Of a stretch of DNA of 13,704 nt, positions 1-5,747 are shown piece after piece. This stretch comes from Odoribacter sp. (GTDB taxonomy: Bacteria > Bacteroidota > Bacteroidia > Bacteroidales > Marinifilaceae): the NCBI GenBank assembly GCA_020024465.1, contig JAHHTT010000058.1, positions 1 to 13,704 on the forward strand, in the 5' to 3' direction. Each line of letters begins with the position of its first letter. Within the stretch, counting starts at the first letter, position 1. The notes under the pieces were generated by a model. It saw only the letters and a list, made by a program, of their open reading frames with translations. It made no database searches and had not been told where the DNA came from. Both the position numbers and the translations under genes were made by a program.

Positions 1-449
1 CGGTCGTATAATTTATAATGTTGAGACAATATAATACTACATCCTAAAATTGCAGCCAACCATGCAGCTCTGCTCATTGTTGCAGGAAGAATACTTAAAA
101 ACAACAATATTCCTATATTGCACAATAAAGTCATCGACAATCGAAACGATTTATTCTTAATTGATGATTTCTGTAAAAAGAATCGCAATAGTAAAGGAAG
201 AATTGTTGCTAAAAAACCTGCATAAGGGCCGGGATTTTGAAATGAGCCGGTAATCTTATATAAATAATTATTAGAAACTGCGCATCCATATAACTGCAAA
301 CAACCATAAATAGCTTCGTAAATTCCCCAACAAACAATACATATTTGTACCAATTCGTATATCGAGGAATTACTACAAAGTAGTTGTCTCAAAAAGCACC
401 AAATTGCTATACAGCCCAGCAGACAAAATTGTAAGTGCACTGTTACCAT
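1..449 (-). CDS. O-antigen ligase/polymerase (Wzy_C-like) family membrane protein, N-terminal part, cut by window start
   Basis: Reading the minus strand from the ATG at 449 gives 149 codons without a stop, running off the window at position 1. A TAG stop lies two codons upstream of this ATG, so the start is well fixed. The product is very hydrophobic, with about five likely membrane segments (roughly residues 5-20, 33-52, 76-92, 107-122 and 128-142). Two motifs are typical of O-antigen ligases and polymerases: GSFQNPGPYAGFLA at 68-81 and SRAAWLAA at 126-133. Members of this family move or polymerise lipid-linked glycans on the outer face of the inner membrane; some (PglL-type) glycosylate proteins. 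Which of these applies cannot be told, because the large periplasmic loop and C-terminus lie outside the window. It begins 35 bp after the DUF1573 gene on the same strand and is probably its operon partner. The family call is mine from motifs, not from a search. Confidence 0.8.
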   Translation of the reverse strand, partial: MVTVHLQFCLLGCIAIWCFLRQLLCSNSSIYELVQICIVCWGIYEAIYGCLQLYGCAVSNNYLYKITGSFQNPGPYAGFLATILPLLLRFFLQKSSIKNKSFRLSMTLLCNIGILLFLSILPATMSRAAWLAAILGCSIILSQHYKLYD

Positions 450-484
450 ATTCTATAATATTTACTTGTAAAATTATATTAATA

Positions 485-880
485 TCAATCAATATAACCT
501 TTTAGAGTTAGTTTAAAAAACTTTTGTCTGCTATTTGTACATACCGTTGTAATGATCCTTTGATATCCATGTTTGCCTTCTGTATTAAGATGCAAAATTA
601 TTTGGGAAGAATCTTGGGGGTTTATCAAATAAGAACTGACAGAAAAATTCGTGCAATTGCATTCGGGATTAACATAGTATATAAGCAATGGTAAAGTATC
701 CTGATTATACAAATTAAAGCATCCCTTAATAATCGTATCTTGGCAGACATTACCAAAGTCAATGGTTTTAACATCCCATTTTATGTTCGAAATGGGATTA
801 TTTTCCTCTACAGATTTTGTTGCAATCTGATTTCTTCGACATCCATAAAACAAAAGTAAAAACAATATCAGTATTTTCAT
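485..880 (-). CDS. DUF1573 family lipoprotein
   Basis: This is a 131-residue protein if started at the ATG at 880. A TTG two codons upstream (886) would overlap the previous gene's stop as TTGA, but the ATG is preferred. The N-terminus is a lipoprotein signal: one lysine, a run of Leu/Ile/Phe, then LFYGC with the lipidated cysteine at residue 14. The rest is a compact Ig-like DUF1573 domain, with DFGNV near residue 41, PECNCT near 72 carrying a Cys-x-Cys, and a closing KLTLKGYID strand. DUF1573 proteins are abundant in Bacteroidetes, and their biochemical role is not established. The CxC pair may bind a metal or form disulfides, which is speculation. The gene lies 2 bp after the beta-propeller lipoprotein gene and 35 bp before the ligase gene, so the three are probably co-transcribed. 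Its product should sit at the outer membrane or in the periplasm. Confidence 0.85.
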   Translation of the reverse strand: MKILILFLLLFYGCRRNQIATKSVEENNPISNIKWDVKTIDFGNVCQDTIIKGCFNLYNQDTLPLLIYYVNPECNCTNFSVSSYLINPQDSSQIILHLNTEGKHGYQRIITTVCTNSRQKFFKLTLKGYID

Positions 881-882
881 AT

Positions 883-2001
883 TCAATCAAGTTTAAAGCG
901 ATATACATACATTTTTTCATTGTCAACATCGAATATAATATCGGAATAGTAATAAGGCGATATATACCCCTTTATTTTAAACACACGCGGTGTTTTTACA
1001 TCTCCTATCAACATTCCCTTTCTATATATTTGTAATCCGCCATTACACAGGGGCTCACCTTTTTGATATGTTCTTAAAATATCTTGATTGACAGGAGAAA
1101 CAAATAATGATGTAAAATAACCTTTAGTATTTCGTTCTTTGTACATGATTTCACTGCACTCGTTCCAATTTACAATGGGAGTATAATTTCGATTCATATC
1201 TCTTCCCATATAGCCAAATGCCCTAACAGGATATTTGTCTTTTTCATACGTATAAATCGTACTGTCCGCTTCAAATGCAACATAAAGATTACCGGCATTG
1301 TCAAAAGCATAATTTAATGAAAGGAAAGCATTATACGCTCCTATATCATTTTGATAAAATGGAGGATAAGGACAAAACACCCGTTCTACTTTTCCATTGT
1401 TTTTATTCACTTGCATCAATGTTCTTGATTTTTTGTAATATTTCTCCGGAGTATCTATAAAATTAAAATTATCACACTCTGAATAAATATTATAATACAA
1501 ATCATCACCATTATTCATTATCTCTAAATTCGGATAAAAGGTTGTATAGGTAGCTGATTTCTCATAAATAGTTCCTTCGATATTATTTTCCAATATAAAT
1601 GCATTAGATCTATCAAAATTACTTTTAAAGAAATAATGATCTAAAGTATATCCTAAAATCAAAAGCTCATGATCTTGACACTTGGCAACTCCACTGATTC
1701 TTTTACAGACAACTTCCCTAGGGCCTCTCCCTTGTCCTAATTCGCGAAATAACAGACTTCCATCTTTAGTAAAAGCAAATAACCAACAAAAATACTTGTC
1801 AATGTAATAAATACAAGAATCTTCTATAAATGAATAACCATAATACGAACTCTCATACCCATTCAAATTCAATTCAAGTCTTTCGAATTTTATTGAATCA
1901 ATTTGAATGTTTCTAGAATTAAATATTTCTGGATAGTAGAATTTATCTTCCCGACAGGCTAAAATCCCCAAAACAATTACTAAAATAAATGTGCATCTCA
2001 T
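883..2001 (-). CDS. 6-bladed beta-propeller lipoprotein (BF3164/DUF4221-like)
   Basis: This is a 372-residue protein from an ATG at 2001. Residues 1-16 are a short signal ending in GILAC, with Cys16 as the likely lipidation site. The body carries repeated strand pairs of the form aromatic-x-x-DG-x-L. Near residues 76-96 is the diagnostic FTKDGSLLFRELGQGRGP-type segment seen in Bacteroides 6-bladed beta-propeller lipoproteins, here ending GPREV rather than the common GPGE. The length fits the family (about 350-400). Such proteins are cell-envelope components with no enzyme activity known to me; a ligand or partner-binding role is inferred from the fold. It is the first gene of the minus-strand operon and is followed closely by DUF1573 and the Wzy_C-like gene. 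A candidate promoter lies 50-82 bp upstream. Base composition is AT-rich, unlike the genes after 2400. BF3164 and DUF4221 families are hard to separate by eye. Confidence 0.8.
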   Translation of the reverse strand: MRCTFILVIVLGILACREDKFYYPEIFNSRNIQIDSIKFERLELNLNGYESSYYGYSFIEDSCIYYIDKYFCWLFAFTKDGSLLFRELGQGRGPREVVCKRISGVAKCQDHELLILGYTLDHYFFKSNFDRSNAFILENNIEGTIYEKSATYTTFYPNLEIMNNGDDLYYNIYSECDNFNFIDTPEKYYKKSRTLMQVNKNNGKVERVFCPYPPFYQNDIGAYNAFLSLNYAFDNAGNLYVAFEADSTIYTYEKDKYPVRAFGYMGRDMNRNYTPIVNWNECSEIMYKERNTKGYFTSLFVSPVNQDILRTYQKGEPLCNGGLQIYRKGMLIGDVKTPRVFKIKGYISPYYYSDIIFDVDNEKMYVYRFKLD

Positions 2002-2050
2002 ATTTTTATTTTTTGTTACATTACAACCATCTTTCCTTTTAAAGGATTGG

Positions 2051-2083
2051 CAAAAATATATCTTAAAAATCTATCCCTTCGAA
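2051..2083 (-). promoter_or_regulatory. Candidate Bacteroides-type promoter of the lipoprotein operon
   Basis: On the minus strand, TATTTTTG (2058 to 2051) matches the Bacteroidetes -7 element TAnnTTTG exactly. A TTCG (2083 to 2080), one base from the TTTG -33 element, lies 21 bases upstream, which is the usual spacing. The predicted transcript would have a leader of roughly 45 bases before the ATG at 2001. This is a sequence match only. Confidence 0.55.
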
Positions 2084-2226
2084 AAACGACATTCTATTTT
2101 CCTCCCTGAAATGTTAAAGCCATCTGCTTTACTCTTTTTTATACCGGTAATAGAAACATAACTGGCTAAAAATTTTCCGATAAAACTTTTGGCCGTACTC
2201 TACTGATGTCTTACTCTCCTCCCACC

Positions 2227-2270
2227 TTTCTCCGTTCTTTCTCCGAAGTTTCTCCGAAGCTCATCCGAAC
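2227..2270. repeat. Degenerate 11-bp tandem repeat, four units
   Basis: The four units start at 2227, 2238, 2249 and 2260, exactly 11 bases apart: TTTCTCCGTTC, TTTCTCCGAAG, TTTCTCCGAAG and CTCATCCGAAC. A more decayed unit matching 6 of 11 positions can be aligned at 2216. The array lies in non-coding DNA downstream of the floA terminator. The 11-base spacing is about one helical turn, so any bound protein would contact one face of the DNA. No function is known to me. Confidence 0.7.
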
Positions 2271-2370
2271 GACAGGCTGTAAGCAACGAGAAAGATTCGG
2301 GAAAGGTTCCAAGGAAAACAAAGGAAAGATAAGAGCAGGCAGGTGGCAGAAAAGAACAGAAATATGAACG

Positions 2371-2399
2371 AAAAAAAAGAGGGTACTTCCCGTACCCTC
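2371..2399 (-). terminator. Rho-independent terminator of nfeD-floA
   Basis: The hairpin pairs GAGGGTAC (2379-2386) with GTACCCTC (2392-2399) around a 5-base loop: eight perfect pairs. Read on the minus strand it is followed directly by eight T residues (2378 to 2371). It sits 15 bases after the floA stop codon, as expected for an intrinsic terminator. Confidence 0.92.
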
Positions 2400-2413
2400 A
2401 CATATGATATCCA

Positions 2414-3415
2414 TTATCCGATTTTGTCCGGTTTCTTTTTGCCCGTATCAACCGGCTTGGCAATGGATTCGCGCATTTGAGTATCCGCCTCTATGTTTTT
2501 CATCCGATAATAGTCCATCACGCCCAAATTGCCCGAACGGAAAGCCTCTGACATGGCAAGCGGAACATTCGCTTCCGCCTCTATCACCTTGGCCTTCATT
2601 TCCTGTGCCAGAGCCTTCATTTCCTGCTCGCGAGCCACCGCCATGGCACGACGCTCTTCGGCTTTTGCCTGTGCAATCTTCAGATCGGCCTCCGCCTGAT
2701 CTATCTGCAGACCGGCACCGATGTTCTTGCCCACATCAATATCGGCAATATCAATGGAGAGTATTTCAAAGGCCGTACCGGAATCAAGCCCTTTGTCCAA
2801 TACCACCTTGGAGATGAAGTCCGGATTCTCCATCACCGCCTTGTGGGATTCGGACGAGCCGATGGAAGATACAATGCCTTCACCGACACGTGCAAGCACC
2901 GTTTCCTCTCCGGCACCGCCTACAAGACGCTTGATATTGGCACGCACCGTTACGCGGGCTTTGGCTATCAGCTGGATACCGTCTTTTGCCACTGCCGTCA
3001 CCGGCGGTGTGTTGATGACTTTCGGATTGACACTCATCTGTACCGCTTCAAATACATCACGCCCGGCCAGATCGACAGCTGTCGCAATCTGGAATGTCAG
3101 GTCAATATTAGCCTTGGATGCAGACACCAGTGCATGCACCACCTGCGGCACGTGGCCTCCCGCCAGATAATGGGCTTCAAGCATGTCGCGATAAAGCTCG
3201 ATGCCGGCTTTTTTACCTTCAATCATGGCTCCGACAATTATCGTGGGCGGCACTTTACGCCAACGCATCAGCACGAGTTGCAGCAATGATATTTTCACAT
3301 CTGAAACCAGCGCCTGAAACCACAAGCCTACGGGTATGAAATAAAGAATTATCCAAAGCAGGAATAATCCTCCTGCAATGGCGACACCTAAAAGAATGAT
3401 GCTTCCGTTTACCAT
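2414..3415 (-). CDS. floA: Flotillin-like protein FloA (SPFH/UPF0365 family)
   Basis: This 333-residue protein has the usual FloA length and is recognisable throughout. An N-terminal hydrophobic segment (about residues 5-28) anchors it to the inner membrane. An SPFH domain follows (about 40-220; for example VNPKVINTPPV and the IADIDVGKNIGA segment at its end). Then comes an alanine/glutamate-rich helical stretch (about 238-285) that forms the oligomerising coiled coil, and a basic C-terminal tail. FloA proteins build scaffold-like membrane microdomains that gather other membrane proteins; this role is best studied in Bacillus. It starts with ATG two bases after the nfeD stop codon, so the pair is almost certainly one transcript and may be translationally coupled. 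A strong terminator follows the stop. GC content is clearly higher than in the lipoprotein operon next door. Confidence 0.95.
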   Translation of the reverse strand: MVNGSIILLGVAIAGGLFLLWIILYFIPVGLWFQALVSDVKISLLQLVLMRWRKVPPTIIVGAMIEGKKAGIELYRDMLEAHYLAGGHVPQVVHALVSASKANIDLTFQIATAVDLAGRDVFEAVQMSVNPKVINTPPVTAVAKDGIQLIAKARVTVRANIKRLVGGAGEETVLARVGEGIVSSIGSSESHKAVMENPDFISKVVLDKGLDSGTAFEILSIDIADIDVGKNIGAGLQIDQAEADLKIAQAKAEERRAMAVAREQEMKALAQEMKAKVIEAEANVPLAMSEAFRSGNLGVMDYYRMKNIEADTQMRESIAKPVDTGKKKPDKIG

Positions 3416-3417
3416 GT

Positions 3418-3888
3418 TTAATTTAATTTAGATTTCACTATTATTTTATTACGCAATACTTTCACCACTTCTACCGTCCGGTTGGCATCTATGTATCCCG
3501 AGACGGATTCGGCTTCGACCAGGGCATCTCCCACCCGCACATTGCCCATCGGAGCCAAACGCCCCTGCGTCACCCCGATATCTCCGGCATGTACCGATTC
3601 TTCCACACCGCCGACTGTCGCATCCACAGCGGAATCAAGACGGAGGCGTTTCCAGGTGGACGAACGCAAGGCATACCAGGTGACTCCGCCACAAAACAGC
3701 ACGGTTGCACCCAAGATATAATGTCCCGCAGGCATCCCATAATACGAATATCCGAAACAGAGACCCGCAACAATACAGATGAAACCCAATATTCCCGCAA
3801 CATTCACTCCGGGAAATACCAAAAACTCCAGAATTACCAACACCAGACCTATCAAAACCAGCATCAATACAATCAGCCATTCCATCAT
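3418..3888 (-). CDS. nfeD: NfeD-like membrane protein with C-terminal OB domain
   Basis: This is a 156-residue protein from the ATG at 3888; a TTG two codons upstream (3894) extends the open frame but is less likely to be used. Hydrophobic segments at about residues 3-25, 29-48 and 56-73 are followed by a basic stretch. The C-terminus is an NfeD OB-fold, marked by GDIGVTQGRLAPMG (about 102-115), then VRVGDALVEAES and a closing VEVVKVLRNKIIVK. It is the short form of NfeD: the N-terminal ClpP-like protease domain of long NfeD proteins is absent. Short NfeD proteins are typically encoded beside flotillin/SPFH genes and are thought to act with them in the membrane. Here the order is nfeD then floA with two bases between. 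It is transcribed divergently from folE across a 160-bp gap. Confidence 0.92.
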   Translation of the reverse strand: MMEWLIVLMLVLIGLVLVILEFLVFPGVNVAGILGFICIVAGLCFGYSYYGMPAGHYILGATVLFCGGVTWYALRSSTWKRLRLDSAVDATVGGVEESVHAGDIGVTQGRLAPMGNVRVGDALVEAESVSGYIDANRTVEVVKVLRNKIIVKSKLN

Positions 3889-4048
3889 ATACAATCATTT
3901 AGTTTTCCAATCCCAAGTATATATTTCATCAGAATATCGCGGATAAAGATATGAAAATACTTCCAAATTCCAATAGTTATTATTTACTTTGTAGCGTTTT
4001 AACACCAGGCTGTCTATCTGCCTTAAATCTGACATAAAGGAATATACC
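3889..4048. promoter_or_regulatory. Divergent nfeD/folE intergenic region
   Basis: This 160-bp gap must hold promoters for both directions. For folE, TTACTTTG (about 3988-3995) differs from the -7 consensus TAnnTTTG at one position, without a clear -33 element. For nfeD, TATCTTTA and TATACTTG on the minus strand are near matches, also without a convincing -33. An AAAGGA at 4036-4041, seven bases before the folE ATG, is a reasonable ribosome binding site. The exact promoters are not resolved. Confidence 0.4.
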
Positions 4049-4672
4049 ATGGAATTTGAAGTACATTCTGAAGAATCGTTTTATTATAAAGAGGAACATT
4101 TCGATCCGGAACGGACGGAAAAATTAAGCCATCATTATCGCGAAATACTCAAATTATTAGGCGAAGACGTTGAACGAGAAGGTTTACTGCAGACCCCGAT
4201 GCGGGTGGCAAAAGCCATGCAGTTCATGACCCAGGGCTACAGACAGAATCCGGAAGAAATCTTACGCTCGGCCCTGTTCAGGGAGGACTACCGGCAAATG
4301 GTGATCGTGAAGGACATTGAAATCTATTCGATGTGCGAACATCATATGCTGCCCTTTGTAGGAAGGGCTCACGTCGCCTATATCCCGAACGGACATATCA
4401 CAGGTCTCAGCAAAATAGCACGCGTAGTGGACGCATACGCCCGCCGTCTGCAAGTGCAGGAAAGACTGACACAGCAGATCAAAGACTGTATCGAAAATAC
4501 GCTACACCCGCTGGGAGTGGCGGTAGTCATTGAAGCACAGCATTTTTGCATGATGATGCGGGGTGTGCAGAAACAGAATTCCGTCACCACCACCTCGGAT
4601 TTCAGCGGAGCTTTCGAAAAGTTAGCCACCCGCGAGGAGTTTATCCGCCTGATCAGCGCCAAGTTACGCTAG
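4049..4672 (+). CDS. folE: GTP cyclohydrolase I
   Basis: This is a cytosolic enzyme of 207 residues, typical for FolE. It converts GTP to 7,8-dihydroneopterin triphosphate and formate, the first step of tetrahydrofolate synthesis and also an entry to queuosine-type 7-deazapurines. The catalytic core is intact: YSMCEHHMLPF at 93-103 gives zinc ligands Cys96 and His99, and HFC at 165-167 gives the third ligand Cys167. GLSKIARVVD (119-128), QERLTQQI (137-144) and MRGVQKQNSVTTTS (170-183) match the conserved substrate-binding and active-site segments. The first 25 or so residues are variable and acidic, as in other family members. AAAGGA lies seven bases before the ATG. The gene is followed 53 bases later by fabD in the same direction, probably a shared transcript because no terminator is seen between them. 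Confidence 0.97.
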   Translation: MEFEVHSEESFYYKEEHFDPERTEKLSHHYREILKLLGEDVEREGLLQTPMRVAKAMQFMTQGYRQNPEEILRSALFREDYRQMVIVKDIEIYSMCEHHMLPFVGRAHVAYIPNGHITGLSKIARVVDAYARRLQVQERLTQQIKDCIENTLHPLGVAVVIEAQHFCMMMRGVQKQNSVTTTSDFSGAFEKLATREEFIRLISAKLR

Positions 4673-4725
4673 ACCCAAATGTTGAAAAATCAATCGCGGG
4701 CAACCGCATTAAACAATAAGATACT

Positions 4726-5601
4726 ATGAAAAAAGCATTTGTATTTCCCGGTCAGGGAGCACAATTTGTGGGAATGGGAAAAGAGTTGTACGAGACTTCG
4801 CCCAAAGCCAAAGAATTGTTTGAAAAAGCCAATGATATTTTAGGTTTCCGCATTACCGACCTGATGTTTGCCGGGACCGATGAAGACTTGAAACAAACCA
4901 AAGTTACACAGCCGGCCATTTTCCTGCATTCAGTAATTTTGGCAGACAGTCTGACAGAAACGCCGGATATGGTGGCCGGTCACTCATTGGGAGAATTCTC
5001 CGCGCTTGTTGCAGCGAAAGCCCTTTCTTTCGAAGACGGTCTGCGTCTGGTGCATGCCCGCGCCCTGGCCATGCAGAAAGCATGTGAGGCAAATCCTTCG
5101 ACCATGGCTGCCGTCATCGGAATGGCTGACGAGAAAGTGGAAGAGATATGCAACGCCATAGATGAGGTAGTGGTTCCCGCCAATTATAACTGTAAAGGGC
5201 AGATTGTCATTTCCGGCAGCAATAAGGGCATTGAGCTTGCCTGCCAGAAGCTGACGGAAGCCGGCGCCAAAAGAGTGTTGCCGCTGAAAGTGGGCGGAGC
5301 TTTCCACTCTCCTCTGATGGAACCTGCCCGCCAGGAACTGGAAGCAGCCATCAAGAGCACGAAATTCTCTGTTCCGGTGTGCCCGATTTATCAGAATGTC
5401 GACGCACAACCCTATACAGACCCGACAAAAATTCAGGAAAATCTGATCGCACAGCTGACTGCATCGGTAAGATGGACTCAAATCATGCAGAACATGATTG
5501 CCGACGGCGCTACTTCTTTCCTGGAAATCGGACCGGGAAAAGTGTTGCAGGGATTATTGAAAAAAGCAAGTCCGGAAATCGAAACCAGCGGAATCCAATA
5601 A
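4726..5601 (+). CDS. fabD: Malonyl-CoA:ACP transacylase
   Basis: This 291-residue enzyme is slightly short of the common 300-310 but complete. It transfers malonyl from CoA to acyl carrier protein, supplying the extender unit for type II fatty-acid synthesis in the cytosol. The acyltransferase signature is clear: FPGQGAQ at 7-13 (oxyanion region), AGHSLGEFSA at 84-93 with the nucleophile Ser87, Arg112 in VHARALAMQ for the malonyl carboxylate, and GAFHSPLM at 191-198 with catalytic His194. A C-terminal FLEIGPGKVL (265-274) completes the family pattern. There is no KS or ACP domain, so it is the stand-alone fatty-acid enzyme and not a polyketide synthase module. It lies 53 bases after folE and is closed by a strong terminator; no other fab genes are adjacent. 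Confidence 0.97.
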   Translation: MKKAFVFPGQGAQFVGMGKELYETSPKAKELFEKANDILGFRITDLMFAGTDEDLKQTKVTQPAIFLHSVILADSLTETPDMVAGHSLGEFSALVAAKALSFEDGLRLVHARALAMQKACEANPSTMAAVIGMADEKVEEICNAIDEVVVPANYNCKGQIVISGSNKGIELACQKLTEAGAKRVLPLKVGGAFHSPLMEPARQELEAAIKSTKFSVPVCPIYQNVDAQPYTDPTKIQENLIAQLTASVRWTQIMQNMIADGATSFLEIGPGKVLQGLLKKASPEIETSGIQ

Positions 5602-5626
5602 TACAGAGCAAACTGAAATATTCCGG

Positions 5627-5680
5627 GAGCCGGCTGAATTGGTAAGTGTCCACCTTATTCGTTCAGCCGACTCTTTTTTT
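5627..5680 (+). terminator. Rho-independent terminator after fabD
   Basis: GAG-C-CGGCTGAA (5627-5638) pairs with TTCAGCCG-A-CTC (5662-5673), with one C/A mismatch, and is followed by seven T residues (5674-5680). The long loop can form a second small stem of GGTAAG (5641-5646) with CTTATT (5654-5659, including two G-U pairs). A further T-rich run follows. This ends the folE-fabD transcript. Confidence 0.88.
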
Positions 5681-5705
5681 ATCTTTTCTTTTTTTTTGCT
5701 GAAAG

Positions 5706-5713
5706 TAATTTTG
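5706..5713 (+). promoter_or_regulatory. Candidate -7 element for pgpH
   Basis: TAATTTTG matches the Bacteroidetes -7 consensus TAnnTTTG exactly and lies 34 bases before the ATG at 5748. Only T-rich sequence, with no clear TTTG, stands at the expected -33 distance. A transcript starting some seven bases downstream would leave too short a leader for the TTG at 5733, which supports the ATG start. Confidence 0.4.
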
Positions 5714-5747
5714 TATCTTTATCCCTCATAAATTGTATTTTTCAACT

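Larger units (their letters stand above)
2002..2413. other. Intergenic region without a convincing gene
   Basis: These 412 bases separate the lipoprotein operon from floA; both flanking transcription units point to the minus strand. The region holds the operon promoter (2051-2083), a degenerate 11-bp tandem repeat (2227-2270), a purine-rich stretch (about 2281-2380) and the floA terminator (2371-2399). A 67-codon open frame on the minus strand at 2211-2414 has low-complexity content, crosses the repeat and the terminator hairpin, and has no family resemblance, so I do not call it a gene. Confidence 0.7.

Noticed and set aside
2002..2210. Small NVEALA-type secreted peptide gene ahead of the beta-propeller gene
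   Set aside because: I looked because of possible association with such lipoproteins; no short frame with a signal peptide and NVEALA-like ending is present.
2227..2270. CRISPR-like array
   Set aside because: The units are 11 bases with no spacers between them, so this is a simple tandem repeat and not a CRISPR.
2211..2414. 67-codon open frame on the minus strand upstream of the lipoprotein operon
   Set aside because: It overlaps the last base of floA, runs through the floA terminator hairpin, its T-run and the 11-bp repeat, and resembles no family.
2404..3289. Several open frames on the plus strand across floA
   Set aside because: They are rich in Pro, Ser and Arg, typical of antisense reading of GC-richer coding DNA; floA on the minus strand explains the region.
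4984..5481. 165-codon open frame antisense to fabD
   Set aside because: It lies inside fabD, whose motifs are intact; no start signal or family resemblance is seen.
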